Assembly (NCBI GenBank): GCA_024195585.1
Contig: SWBL01000150.1
Span: forward strand, 51,118 to 115,117
DNA: 64,000 nucleotides
Reading direction: 5' to 3'
Source of the DNA: Aureobasidium sp. EXF-3400
Taxonomy: Eukaryota > Ascomycota > Dothideomycetes > Dothideales > Saccotheciaceae
In this document: in pieces, positions 41,053 to 51,951 of the stretch
Layout: every line of letters starts with the position of its first letter
Numbering within the stretch: position 1 is the stretch's first letter
Notes under the pieces: generated by a model
What the model was told of the DNA's origin: nothing
Seen by the model: only the letters and a program-made list of their open reading frames with translations
Database searches by the model: none
Position numbers and translations under genes: made by a program

Positions 41053-42360
41053 TTAGTTTCTTCCCAAGTCGATATCCAACGCCAAAGCCATGCGTTCTTT
41101 TTCCAATGACTGTTCCTTCTCTGTCGACAAGCCAAAGAATGGCTTAATAGCGACATCAACCACCTCCTCGAAAAGTCCTTGTACAATGCTGTTAAGCTCG
41201 TCTCCAGTCTGAGCAAAGTCGGGGAAGGCATTGATCTCGAGCAAGTATGGAATTCCCTCTGCATCCAGCATGAAATCAACACCGAACAGTTCGAAGGCAT
41301 TGGGCAAAGGTTGGAAGTGGACCATCATACCCCTGGCAGCTCCCTCAAACACTTCACCGGTGATTTTGCAAATCTGGTCGAAAGTGCTCTGCTTCCAACT
41401 AGATGGCAGGCCAGGAATATCGTTGGGCAAGGACCAGAAAGCGTGGACACTGCCTTCACGCTCGCCAGTCTGCATGCAGGTGTTTGTGAGATGACTTGCG
41501 AGCTCCTCGTTAGGGTCCTCGCTCTCCCATGGTGCAGTGTAGGTCTTTCCAGCAAATAGAGCAAGCATAGGCTTGTAGACGAAGACCTTCAGGGCGCCTA
41601 CCGCGAGAACGTAAGTGCGGATGTGGAACTTGCGGTCCGCAGAAGCGAAGGGGGCAGGAAGTAATAGCGGCGGGTGAATGTACGGTTGTGCAATAAAGTG
41701 GCGGAGCTGCGATGTAATCACGCCATTGCCTTCATCCTCTTCATCATCGACTTTTCGCTCCTCTTCGTCTCCAGAGTGCTCGGCTTCCTCGTCGTCGCTT
41801 TCTTCCTCCCAAGACTCGAAAATGGCAGTCAGGTCCTCTTCGGAGTTGAATAGACGAATGCCTTGTCCACGATCGCTCATTCCAGGCTTCAAGATCCACC
41901 ATTGCTTTTCCGAATCTTCAAGACCTTCGTTCTGCTCGAAGCTCTCTCTCAGCTCGAATGCCTCGACCAGAGCATCGTCAAGAAATTCCGCAAAGTCCAG
42001 CTCGAACTCAACACTGGGCTTGACGTTCTGTCGCAGACAAGACTCGGGGTTCTTGGTCAACCAATGAGATACAGTAGTAGACAGGTAGTGTTTTCTGATT
42101 AGAGCCTTTCGGATAATATATGAATTCATCAAACTGGTTTGCGAGTTTTCCATCACATGGTCCAGGTCCAGCGACTCGTACTGTTTCCATTGGAGCAACT
42201 TTGCATTTGACGCAGGCGCTTCCGAGATTGTTTGCATCAAGACCAGGCCATCGGCTGGCATGCGAGCCTTGAGTGCGGCCAGAATCAAAGGCTGGACATA
42301 GCGATCTTCATAATCAATAAGTGCATGCACCTTTCCGGTGGAGGACTGTTGTTCGGCCAT
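41053..42360 (-). CDS. Tubulin-tyrosine-ligase-like (TTL) ATP-grasp protein
   Basis: Single exon, 435 residues. TTL-family features appear in order: an N-terminal recognition part, WWILKPGMSDRGQGI (about 155–170, the ATP-binding loop), a highly acidic insert of Glu/Asp (about 190–215), QPYIHPPLL and RKFHIRTYVL (about 225–250), HLTNTCMQ, and FELFGVDFMLDAEGIPYLLEINAFPDF near the C-terminus with the metal-binding Glu-x-Asn. TTL enzymes ligate amino acids to tubulin or other proteins. The best-known fungal relative is the TTL part of yeast Pby1, which also has a SurE domain. No SurE domain is encoded here. The substrate is unknown. Confidence 0.88.
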   Translation of the reverse strand: MAEQQSSTGKVHALIDYEDRYVQPLILAALKARMPADGLVLMQTISEAPASNAKLLQWKQYESLDLDHVMENSQTSLMNSYIIRKALIRKHYLSTTVSHWLTKNPESCLRQNVKPSVEFELDFAEFLDDALVEAFELRESFEQNEGLEDSEKQWWILKPGMSDRGQGIRLFNSEEDLTAIFESWEEESDDEEAEHSGDEEERKVDDEEDEGNGVITSQLRHFIAQPYIHPPLLLPAPFASADRKFHIRTYVLAVGALKVFVYKPMLALFAGKTYTAPWESEDPNEELASHLTNTCMQTGEREGSVHAFWSLPNDIPGLPSSWKQSTFDQICKITGEVFEGAARGMMVHFQPLPNAFELFGVDFMLDAEGIPYLLEINAFPDFAQTGDELNSIVQGLFEEVVDVAIKPFFGLSTEKEQSLEKERMALALDIDLGRN

Positions 42361-43111
42361 TTCATTAGTATAGTGATAATTTGTAGGTGATCAGATGATG
42401 CTTGACGTTTTTTTCGCGTGTGGTGCAAAAAGTTCCCAATTCGGCAGGCGCGATTTGCTTGGCGCGACTTCTCCAACGCCGCGTCTTGTTCTTTCGTTCT
42501 TCCTTCGTCTGTCCTTGATTCTTTCAAGCATGACATTGTCCTGCTGACTCTCCTTCCTTGATCTCGCTGATTCGACAATGCTCCCTGCTTTACCGAAGGC
42601 GCAACCACTTCTTGCAATGGTGCATATCCTTGCAACCGATGGGTCGCGCCAGGAAATTCCACACAAAGTCTTGGCCGAAACACGATCTACGTTTGAGGTT
42701 CAGCACATCGATATGCTTGTTCCCTCCACAATAATCTTAGCAGCGTGGCGGAGCACATTCTCACTGACAACGAGTATATTTTGCCTTCGCCTGACTGTAC
42801 GGAGTACTCCGTACCATGCCCTAGAATGTTGCTTAAGGGCACGAATGCTCGAGAACTGCACTGTCAACACTTTACAGCACGCGAGCGTGTGACTAAACTA
42901 CTATATACAGCATATTCTACTGAATGAGCGGAACAACTACTGTCAGAAGATGTTCTCGGCATAGGGCTAGATTAAGTCCAGGTACAGTAAAAAACATTAT
43001 ATAAACCAGATGAAGAAGCATGCTTTCATCTCCTCAGTCTTTCTCTATCCTTCTTCCTTTTCACACTCTTGACCTTCCCAATCTTTTTCTACACTCTTTT
43101 TATCCCTAAAA
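42361..43111. other. Upstream region between the TTL gene and the pectate lyase
   Basis: The two genes diverge from this 751-base stretch. It holds the pectate lyase TATA box at 42998–43005 and, at about 43028–43095, a pyrimidine-rich leader typical of highly expressed fungal genes. Overlapping short frames are not convincing. Confidence 0.6.
42998..43005 (+). promoter_or_regulatory. TATA box of the pectate lyase gene
   Basis: TATATAAA lies 107 bases upstream of the ATG and is followed by a CT-rich tract, a core-promoter arrangement common in inducible secreted-enzyme genes of filamentous fungi. Confidence 0.55.
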
Positions 43112-44131
43112 ATGAAGTTCACCTCTTCCATCGCCCTGGTGGCGCTTTCTTCTATGGCTCTTGCCGCTCCTCACAATAACGTCAACAAGAGAGCTGTTGC
43201 CTCTGGTCCTGTCGGATACGCTTCTACCAACGGAGGAACCACCGGTGGTCAGGGTGGAGCAACAACTACCGTCTCGACCCTCGCACAATTCACCCAGGCC
43301 GCTACCGCAAAGGGGCCCACCGTTGTCTACATCTCTGGCAAGATCTCTGGCAACACTAAGGTCAAGGTCTCCTCTGACACCTCCATCATCGGCTTGAACA
43401 GCAACTCTGCTTTGGAGAACATTGGTCTCTTCGTCAACAAGGTCGAGAACGTCGTTCTCCGCAACTTCAAGAGCAGCAAAGTCCTTGCCACTAACGGCGA
43501 TGCCATTGGTATCCAGGCATCTAAGAATGTCTGGTGTGATCATCTTGATCTGTCGTCTGATCTTGACCACGGCAAGGATTACTACGACGGTCTTCTTGAT
43601 GTCACTCACGCTTCCGAGTGGGTGACCATCTCCAACACCCTCTTCCACGACCACTACAAGTGTAAGTCTTCCTGCTTGCTTTGAAATGAACATCTGCTAA
43701 TATATGGATTTATAGGCTCTCTCGTTGGCCACTCTGACAACAACGGTGCCGAAGACAAGGGTCACCTCCACGTCACCTACGCCAACAACTACTTCTCAAA
43801 CGTCTCTTCTCGTCTCCCTTCCATCCGCTTCGGTACCGGCCACATCTTCAACAACTACTTTGAGAACGTCTTGTCTTCCGCTATCGACACCCGTGACGGT
43901 GCTCAGACTCTCGTCGAGTCCAACGTCTTCGTCAAGGCCAAGCAACCTCTTGCTTCTCTTTACTCTGACGACAAGGGTTACGCTGTTGCCAAGGACAATG
44001 ACTTTGGTGGTGAGCAGAACACTGCTCCTGCTGGTACTTTGACCAAGGTTCCTTACTCTTACACTGCTCTTGGTAGCTCCAAGGTCAAGGCTGCCGTTGT
44101 TGGCACTGCTGGTAACACTCTCAAGTTCTAA
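43112..44131 (+). CDS. Secreted pectate lyase (polysaccharide lyase family 1)
   Basis: Two exons, 43112..43661 and 43716..44131, encode 321 residues. The intron has a GTAAGT donor and a TATAG acceptor. A signal peptide covers about residues 1–19 (MKFTSSIALVALSSMALAA), followed by a short pro-segment ending in a Lys-Arg (NKR). The beta-helix domain shows VWCDHLDLSSD, DGLLDVTHASEWVTISN with the calcium-binding Asp residues, HDHYKCSLVGHSDNN and the catalytic-Arg segment RLPSIRFGTGH. The enzyme cleaves polygalacturonate by beta-elimination outside the cell. Codon use is biased to C-ending codons, which suggests strong expression. Two copies of a dispersed repeat start about 50 bases after its stop. 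Confidence 0.95.
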
Positions 44132-44182
44132 GCGTATATTGGAACGCCTCCCATAGAGATCCAGACCGACGTCCCCACTAGA

Positions 44183-44402
44183 AAGGCACAGATATATTCA
44201 GATTAGAGATGTATCCAAGGAGAGCTTGGAATATCTCCTATCTCAATGGACACTATCCTGTTTTTCGAAAGTATCGTGCATTTTCATAATCTCCAGAGTC
44301 CAGACTAGAGATATATCCAAGGAGAGCTTAGAATGTCTCTCATCTCGATGGATACTATCCTGTTTCCAAAGGTACTGTGCTTTTTGATAGCTATACGCGG
44401 CC
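44183..44402. repeat. Two tandem copies of a dispersed ~110-bp repeat
   Basis: The first copy starts around 44183 and the second is offset by 102 bases (GTATCCAAGG at 44211, ATATCCAAGG at 44313). Both carry GGAGAGCTTRGAAT, TCTCRATGGAYACTATCC and a core ending in TGTGC. The second ends in GCTATACGCG. A third copy sits at 58036–58155. The element begins just after the pectate lyase stop, so it may lie in that gene's 3' UTR. Confidence 0.85.
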
Positions 44403-44422
44403 TCGGTCTATCTACCGGAAGT

Positions 44423-45286
44423 TCAACAATTCTGTGTACGCGTTAGAGCTGCCAACATATAGGGGTTCAGGGGAAATTTACCTATAGGAGCCTGGCTTCG
44501 GTTTCTTTCTTCGATACTTTGCTGCAGCTCTTCAATGGTTGTTGTCAAATCCTCCAGTATCAAGGCCTTCGGATCTGGGATTAACGGCACGACTCGACCC
44601 TCGGCAGGCTCAACCATCAGGTTCCTCCACCCCTGTCTCCGAGACTCGAATTTACCCCTGATATAGGTCTGTATGGTGAACGGAGATCTGTCGTGACCGA
44701 CTACGACTGCGGCATGTATCGGCCGCTCGAAGGGGTGCGGGGACCCCTTTCCCTGCCCCTCCCATTTCCAAGCCAGCTTAGTGTATTCACCATCAATACC
44801 GGAGTGCTTCTGCAATGTGAAATTCCAGCGGTATTGGCGTTCAAAAGCTGTTTTCCGGGAGTAACCCCCTAGATCAAAACCAAAGCCTGCCGCCTCGCCA
44901 TGGGGGCTGATCTCATATCGAGACTCGACGGTCTCGTGCCAAGGTTCACCGTAGATCTGATCCGGATGCGTGGCAGAAATGTATGGTCCCTCGCCAGCGC
45001 CATTATGGAGGTTGGGTGCTTGCCGACCAATTTCTGCCTCCGCTTCAACATACCGCATTCGACAGTCAGGGGGCTGGTAGATAGTGATTTTGAGATAGAG
45101 CAAACCGACGTCTTGTGGCGAGGGTTTGGTTACTGTCCCCCATTTGGAGCAGCTTCTCAGGAAAGAGCAATCGACTGTCGCTTTGGAGAACTTGGCTGAC
45201 CCGAGACTCGTGTCGCGTCCAACATCAATTTTGATGGCCGGGAGCGTTCTCCACGAAATTTTCTTGTTTCTTGCGGATATCGACAT
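44423..45286 (-). CDS. Hypothetical protein of unknown function
   Basis: Uninterrupted frame of 287 residues from ATG at 45286. No signal peptide or membrane segment is visible. The middle contains a beta-rich stretch (VGLLYLKITIYQPP, AAVVVGHDRSPFTIQTYIRGK) and the end has a short predicted coiled coil (LEDLTTTIEELQQSIEERNR). A GT/AAAT dinucleotide near the end could be a donor, so the last 18 residues may belong to an intron. I do not recognise the family. The gene faces away from the unknown gene at 45.7 kb, with 426 bases between them. Confidence 0.6.
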   Translation of the reverse strand: MSISARNKKISWRTLPAIKIDVGRDTSLGSAKFSKATVDCSFLRSCSKWGTVTKPSPQDVGLLYLKITIYQPPDCRMRYVEAEAEIGRQAPNLHNGAGEGPYISATHPDQIYGEPWHETVESRYEISPHGEAAGFGFDLGGYSRKTAFERQYRWNFTLQKHSGIDGEYTKLAWKWEGQGKGSPHPFERPIHAAVVVGHDRSPFTIQTYIRGKFESRRQGWRNLMVEPAEGRVVPLIPDPKALILEDLTTTIEELQQSIEERNRSQAPIGKFPLNPYMLAALTRTQNC

Positions 45287-45712
45287 CGATGTAAATACCG
45301 TACGAACTCGTTCAACTCGTTCAACTCGTCATGGCAAATTAGCACCTGAAAGTTCTGGAGGGAGCAAATTTGTGGAGAGTCTTATATGGTTTGCGTGTTT
45401 TTGAGGGGGGCTGGATTTCTGGTGGGGGGTATGCAGGATGATATTGGTCCAGCAAATTTGGGGCTATTGATTGTTGACCTTTTGAAAGAGTCTCGATAAC
45501 ATTTCACGGTTTGTGTATTCTGATTCGCGGACCCATCGGGACCCCACTCAGCGGCGTTGCTGAAATAGATCAAGATAGATTGTATGCATGAGAAGGATCC
45601 CGTGTTCGTTGTCCAACTCGACCAATATTCTGGCCTCCTGGATTGCGCCAATTTTCGACCCTGATCAAATAGCTGCGCGACGCAGTCCATTAATTCGCTT
45701 TTGACGTTGATC
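45287..45712. promoter_or_regulatory. Divergent promoter region of two unknown genes
   Basis: The 426 bases lie between two outward-facing starts. A 9-base tandem repeat (AACTCGTTC, two and three-quarter copies) sits at 45305–45329, just upstream of the minus-strand ATG. Nothing else is recognisable. Confidence 0.45.
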
Positions 45713-47791
45713 ATGGAGAACCACAATGACGGACAAGAAACTGGCATGGGTCCAGACATCGAACTCCTGAATTCTGATCTCCACATCGTTCAGGATATCG
45801 AGGAAGACTTGGAAGCATATACAAGGCTCAACCGACTCGGTCGCTTCGGAGAAGCATTTAGACTGTTCAGGGAGACTTTACACCGACACCTTGGCTGCTT
45901 TGCTGTGCTAGCAGAACACTGCAATGCTCTGATATACCAAGGAAACTATGGACACGCATCTCTGGTTCTATATGACTCAATCGCGCGACAACAAGCATTG
46001 ACCACTGGCCTTACTCCATTCAAACCAAGTGAGATGCACTTTCTTCGTTTGACTTCCACATATGTCAATCTTTTGTCCGAGAGGCAGACGTATACAGGTC
46101 CTCCGTGGGCTGTTAATGCTACCTCTCAAGCACGTTGGTATCGGGACACTATTTCAGCAACTGGCCCCCTTGAACTTATGGATGTAGAGGTATGATGTCT
46201 CGACAAAGGAGTTTAGGGGCGCTTCGTTAACAACTTGTAGCGGCAAATTTTGCTCACCTGTCTGCGCATATTCATAATGTTCATGCGGGAAGGCTTTGCG
46301 AGCATTGGAGATTTGCATCTACCCTGGTCATCTCGTCCGTCATATCCTGGGCAAATTCTGAATCTTTCAGGAGACTACTTGGCTTGGTTCGAAGTCCTTC
46401 TTCCAGACCACCCGTGGGATGCGTGCATAGTCCTTCAAGTTATCGGCTACCTCCAAAGTAACGATGATGCCCCTCTGGAATGGTCTATAATAATGGATAT
46501 GGTGGAGCGCACTTTTCCCGATTCTGAATTGGCCGATGTGAATACATTTGCTCGCATGCTACTACTTGGAAAACTGTGCGAGATAGCTTTGGCAAAACGC
46601 TGGTGTATGCCAGGGCTATCTGATGGAGCCTACGATCTGGACATGACCCAGATTGTGGTTGACCCAGAATCGGAAAGGCTAGCGGAGCTCATACGGAGCA
46701 TCATCCGACAATACTCTGGAGCTGAAGATGTCACTGAGACCCGACCGTACAGATATTTACAGCTACTGATCATTGATCACGAAATGATACGCGAGCACAA
46801 AGCCGAAGACGCTCGTAATGCCGTGAGCAAGACCTTGATTACGCTGGGTGCCATTGAAAAGTATGCTGCATCTTCCGAGACTTTTGATCATCAACTGGCT
46901 ATGGATGTCATAAATCACCAATACATCTTCCAACCAAGAAAGGATTGGCGTAAGATCATGTTGAACAAGATTGCACACTTCACGTCACGTTTCGGGAAGA
47001 CTCAGGAGAGCTTGAGACTCCATTCGAGTATCTTCGACAACTCCGATCTGTTCTCAAAGAAATGCCATCCAGGCCGCAATGATACGGTTGCTCAGATCAT
47101 CATGTTCTCAGAGCTAATTAAGGATGTCAAGGATTTCCGAAGTGGACGTCAAGTCAACTTCAAGTTGTCTAAGACAAACCAAAGTATATTTGAAAGTGTA
47201 CTACAGGATCTCGGAAACCAAGGTAAGCGTTTACACTTATCCCAATAACTTCTACTGACTTGTGAAGGGCCTGAAGAAGTCTATCCACGTGCGAAAATTG
47301 AGGAACATGTTACACAAAGCTACCCCAGTACTCAAATACCAAGCTATCCACACATTCCAGACTACAGCAAAAACTACATACCGAGCTACAACAGACCATA
47401 TATACGGAGCTACAACAACCCATACATACCGAGCTACAACAACCCATACATACCGAGCTACGACACCCCATATATACCGAGTTACGACATCACCAATCCG
47501 TTCATAAACCAGCCAAGACCTGCAACAGACTCCAAATGGCCGGATGTAGCCCCAAGCTATAGCAAACCAACAGTGGCCTCGACGCATCCTGATTCTGGTT
47601 TCTACGAGCCACCACCATCAGAACAACAACGATCTATGCGGGGTCATGATCCACGTTTCATAGCCAGTACGGAAGCCAACCCTGACACAATTCAGTTGCC
47701 AGCGCGCCCAAAGGAAAAGGCCAAGTCAAGTATGCGTGCTCGGGTCGAATCCTATAGTTCGTATGATGAGCGTGGTGATAGCACCGAGTGA
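45713..47791 (+). CDS. Unknown helical protein with C-terminal Tyr/Pro repeats
   Basis: Three exons, 45713..46189, 46241..47222 and 47268..47791, join in frame to 660 residues. Introns are 51 and 45 bases with GTATGA/GTAAGC donors. The first 480 or so residues are helical and TPR-like in feel (LGRFGEAFRLFRETLHRH, LIYQGNYGHASLVLYDS), but I cannot assign a named domain. The last exon encodes a proline/tyrosine-rich region with five near-identical octads of the form YIPSYNNP (about residues 505–545), then a polar tail. Similar unknown proteins are common in plant-associated ascomycetes, often in multigene groups, as I recall. The ATG at 45713 is the first in frame. Confidence 0.65.
47328..47488 (+). 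repeat. 24-base tandem repeats inside a coding exon
   Basis: Units of 24 bases encode Tyr-Ile-Pro-Ser-Tyr-Asn-Asn-Pro-like octads, with nearly identical copies in the centre (about 47400–47465) and degraded copies at both edges. The frame stays intact through all units. Confidence 0.85.
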
Positions 47792-48013
47792 ATGTTGGTA
47801 AGATCATTGCGGTCGGTTGGACAATCCATCTGAGACTGTGAACGAAGCAGCATTGGCTGTGTCGGGCATGCCGAACCTGGCGCTGAACATAGGAAGCTCA
47901 TTATTGCGAACACTTGATGATTTGATACCAACTATAGATAGACCGCTCCTAATGCTTCAACATCGCCTCAATTGGCATCCAAGACATTTTTTCGGGAGCG
48001 AATTACTCAATTC

Positions 48014-49439
48014 TCAATCCTTGTTGAAGTCGACGACAATGCGACTGATCATAAGAAGTTAGCACGATCTTCGAGCATGCGAACTTTTGATAACATACCC
48101 TGCGACTTGTCCGTTCTTCAACTTCTGCACAGACTCGTTAAACTTGGAAAGACCGACCACTGTGGGTTCGAGGTGCAGTTTCCCTGTCAATGTTGTCAGT
48201 AGCTGCCAGTTTTTATGTTGTATTTTATCATACCTCGGCGAGCAAAGTCCATGGTTTCATCTACATCGGCCATGCCAGCGACAAGCGTGCCCTTGATGGA
48301 CTGATTGCGGAAGGCGAGTGTTGACGGGTTGACTTCCATGTTGTACTTTCCAGCTGGAGGCAGCCCGATGCACATGACTTGTCCTCCTGCTCTATGTCCG
48401 AGGAAACTTTGTGCGATGGGGTATGATTGAACAGCTGTATCAGATCAGTATGCATGCCTTTATCCAAAATCGTCGTACTTACCAGTAACAAATACAGCAT
48501 GGGCGCCACCATTAGTAAGCTCCAATACTCTGTCGACAGGTTTCTCAACCTCCTTGAAGTCAATGAACTCGTCTGCGCCAAACTTCAAGCAAGCTTCTTT
48601 TCTTTCGGTTCCGGTATCGATGACGATTGCTCGAAGACCCATTGCAATGGCTAATTGCACAGCTTGCATACCAACACCACCGCCACCACCAGGGAAGACG
48701 GCCCATTGACCAGGTCGAAGACCAGATTCCTTGATGGATGTGTATGCAGTACTACCAGAGCACATGATAGGCCCAGCAATTTCATCTGGTACGCCATCAG
48801 GGATGAGCGAGGTGTAGCGTTCGGGAGAAACGATGTATTGTTTGTAAGAACCTGATGGCATATCAGCGAACATGCAGCAGAGAGAATGGCGAAGAGAATA
48901 GCTTACCATCGATATGGAGACCAGTCATCACGCAACCAAGACAGTATGTTTCTTTTCCAGTTTTGCAGTACTCGCAGGTATGGCAGACATCTTGAATGGG
49001 TTTGAGTCCTGCTCTTTGGCCGATCTTGAGGTTCTTGACTCTTTCTCCGACTTTGACGATGACGCCTGCGCCTTCGTGGCCAGCGCATTTGGTGCCGAAT
49101 TGGGACCTGACGGTTATCAGTATCTCTACTCTATTCATGATGGCTGGTTGACCTTACATTGGTGGCAAGCCCCAGTCCTCCATCATGAAGTGGACATCTG
49201 ACATACAGAGGCCGGTAACATTAAGCTTGATCAGAACATCCTCTGGGCCAATCTCTGGTACTGGCAAGTCTTGTACCTCAATCTAAGATATTTGCGTCAA
49301 TATTGCTCGCATAGCTCATGGCAAGCATAGGATGACATACGTGGAAGTCAGGACCAGGATTACAGACCACTCCAGCCTTGCAGGTCTTTGGGATGATAGG
49401 CGTGGTCTCCTCCATACTCATAGTCTCAGTAGTCGACAT
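48014..49439 (-). CDS. Zinc-containing alcohol dehydrogenase (MDR family)
   Basis: Seven exons, complement(48014..48044, 48099..48183, 48234..48434, 48483..48851, 48907..49106, 49158..49282, 49341..49439), encode 369 residues. Every junction is in frame and all introns are 48–58 bases. Catalytic-zinc residues Cys59 and the GHE motif (His85-Glu86) are present, as are the four structural-zinc cysteines Cys116, Cys119, Cys122 and Cys130 with the spacing of yeast ADH. The nucleotide-binding segment is GGGGGVGMQAVQLA, a glycine-rich variant of GxGxxG. The end, GRIVVDFNKD, matches fungal ADHs. The enzyme would oxidise primary or secondary alcohols with NAD. It has an N-terminal extension of about 25 residues (Thr/Glu-rich), not an obvious targeting signal. 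Confidence 0.93.
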
Positions 49440-51951
49440 GATTGCAATTGTATCTGACAAAACAGACTTTCGTGTAGCTTGGTTCAGAGAACAAAGGGCA
49501 CAGCTCTAATTATATTCAATTGGACGCCAGAGCTTCCCCTCCGGATGTGTCTGCTCCCGCTCCACCGGCAATTGATCATGACACTGCAAGCATAGCTTAC
49601 TCCTCTTTGTTCCGCGCTGGTCGTAATGTGGCCAAGAACCTGCCCCTCGTTATAGAAGAGGATCGACCTGGGGCGGGGTTGAAACTTGACAGGGACTGCG
49701 GGGTGGTGTTTGGGATCGCGGTTCGGTTCCGCACTTGAGCATACCTCTTCCGAGAACTTTCAGATGGTTTGTTTCACAGTATAGCAGGATCAGATATGTC
49801 AAAGATTGAGGCTAGATATACTGCGAGTCTGACACTTTTGTACTCGGCAGCAGGTTGTGTTCGAAGAAGTTACGCTGTGAGCGTCGGATGTTCTAAGCTT
49901 CGGAGGAAGAGAACGCGGAAACTCCACCTTGACCCGGCAGATACATCAGAGTTCGTCTAGTATTTTCAAGAGTAGCGACCGACGTTTTGCCATGCTCAGT
50001 ACAATCTGCCGACTTTATCATGGCCTCGGACGGCTGTGATGGCGTTCCGAGATCCTCCCTCTGCTTGCGTTCTTCTGATCCATAACTCGGGACAAAGCAT
50101 TTTAGATTAATCGCGTTTGACTGAGAACAAGCATGACCTGTGAGAGCGGCCTCGTCTGAGTAGAGATCTGTGGAATCTTAGAAGAAGCGAAGAATTGCTA
50201 GTTATGACAGGTCCCTCGAGGAGGAAGGTCCGGGCAGAACACCGGCAAGAGAAGTCGTGATTGTCCAGTGGTAGGGTCTCTAGCAAGGCGAAGAGTCTGT
50301 GTATAATGATTTCTGTAGCGATGCTTGGCGGGTTTCGGTCTGCTGTGCCATTGCGAGTGATTGAGACGGATCTGGCGGTACTTGGGTCCCACATATGTAA
50401 AGAAACGGTTCTGTGGTACAGACGAGCTGTAGAAGAAAGAGGTAATTGCGGTGGTAGGTAGTCGTTGCCAGCGGTTCGTACTTGGCACCTGACTCGGCCA
50501 TCTTCCTTCGACCTCTTTCTGGAAAATTCTAAAGGGAAGCTGAGGTGTTCGGATATGAGCGAAACTTGTTCCTTCAGGAGGCTAGGGTGTGATGAACGAC
50601 TCAATGTTGGTGGACTCTGCGAGATATAGACTCATGTTTGTCGCGTGCCCTTAGTGACAACAAAACGCAAAGAGGTGTCATACTGACTGTTCATAACAAA
50701 TGCGAATATGCTTGGACAGCTCAAATGCCGGACAGCCGTTCGTGGCGGAAACCGTTTGTCGGGAAGCAGAGCTTTTGAACATGCTCGTTCGATATATACA
50801 ACGGCGTGGAGATCATACAGGCACAGGTGCAATTTGCATGTTGTACTGTCGGGTTTAATATGCTGTGCAATTGAATAGTAACGTCGCTCGTTGTTGTACC
50901 TGAGATTGCTTCAGGAAGGTTCGACTTACCTTGCCGGTCAGGTCACACCTACCTGTCTCCTCCACGCCAGTCTGTTGTAATCAAATGATACTTCGAAGAC
51001 AAGCTCTGGGGCTTATCGAGTAGTTGTTGCTCGTGACCTGCCGTTAAAATCACGACTGTTCATTGTTGGGGATGGATCAAATCGCTATCCCCCACAGTCT
51101 CACCTCGTGTAAGCCGTTGCTGTCAGATACTGACGTGGATAACAATTGTCTTGGTGTAGAAGCATCCAAGCGGCTCTTGTGAATACGTCAAGGTGTTGGA
51201 TGCACGACGTACTACTATGACCGAAGGTGGGAAAACTTCTAGAGGCCAATAGCCTGACTCGTAGGAAATATCCACAACATCTTATGACGGCTGAGAACAA
51301 CAGTGAGATTGCATGATGCCACAACGCAGATGACCGAAGTCTGAACAGGTCAGCTCAAGCCTCAGCTCTCCGCTGTAAAAGCCGAAAGTCGATGGACTCG
51401 TGGCAGTTTGCACGGACTGTTTTCCACTTCGAGCTGCCAAGCCAAGTACTTCCCCGCATCTGGATCGCCCTAGAGTTCAGCCATGAACGCCTCACCTTGA
51501 CAAGAGCTCCTTGTATACACACAACTTTTCTTCACGGCTTGCAAGTTTTTCCATCCATCAAGCCGTGTTATCCTGATCATCTCTTCGAGTGGAGCAGCTA
51601 CTCTATTTCAGGTCGACGACGACATGGTTCAGAGCAAAAACAATCTCCCCCTGTTGAAACTGTTCAACGTGCAACGGCGGAAGCTCTCCTGGCAGAGACA
51701 AAAGACCGATGTACAAACGGCGTGGCTGGCTGATATAAGACCGTCTGAACCGCCATGAAATCAATAAGTCACTATTGGTATACTATTCGAAAGTGCTGCT
51801 GATCATTTCGTACTTGAGGCCTCGAATTTTTCTCTATAAACCTTCCATCCACATTCCTTTGTCTGCTATTTAGCATTCCAACGTTAACCACACCACTTCA
51901 CATCATCCGACCTCTTCGACAAAAGTATATAATCGCCTCGCCCACCTCATC
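49440..51951. other. Long intergenic stretch, no convincing gene
   Basis: About 2.5 kb between the ADH start and a small membrane-protein gene. Overlapping frames occur on both strands, the longest being 165 codons, without domains or splice continuity. A TATAAA at 51835–51840 belongs to the next gene. Confidence 0.55.
51835..51840 (+). promoter_or_regulatory. TATA box of the small membrane-protein gene
   Basis: TATAAA lies 112 bases upstream of the ATG at 51952 and is followed by a CA- and CT-rich leader. Confidence 0.5.

Noticed and set aside
43106..43693. 195-codon minus-strand frame opposite the pectate lyase
   Set aside because: Shadow caused by C-ending codon bias of a clearly identified gene.
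50258..50340. Possible tRNA (GTCCAGTGGTAGGGTCTC resembles a box A)
   Set aside because: No pairing acceptor stem and no proper box B or T-arm could be found downstream.
51392..51733. 113-codon ATG-started frame
   Set aside because: No domain, signal peptide or supporting promoter feature; it lies in a long noncoding stretch.
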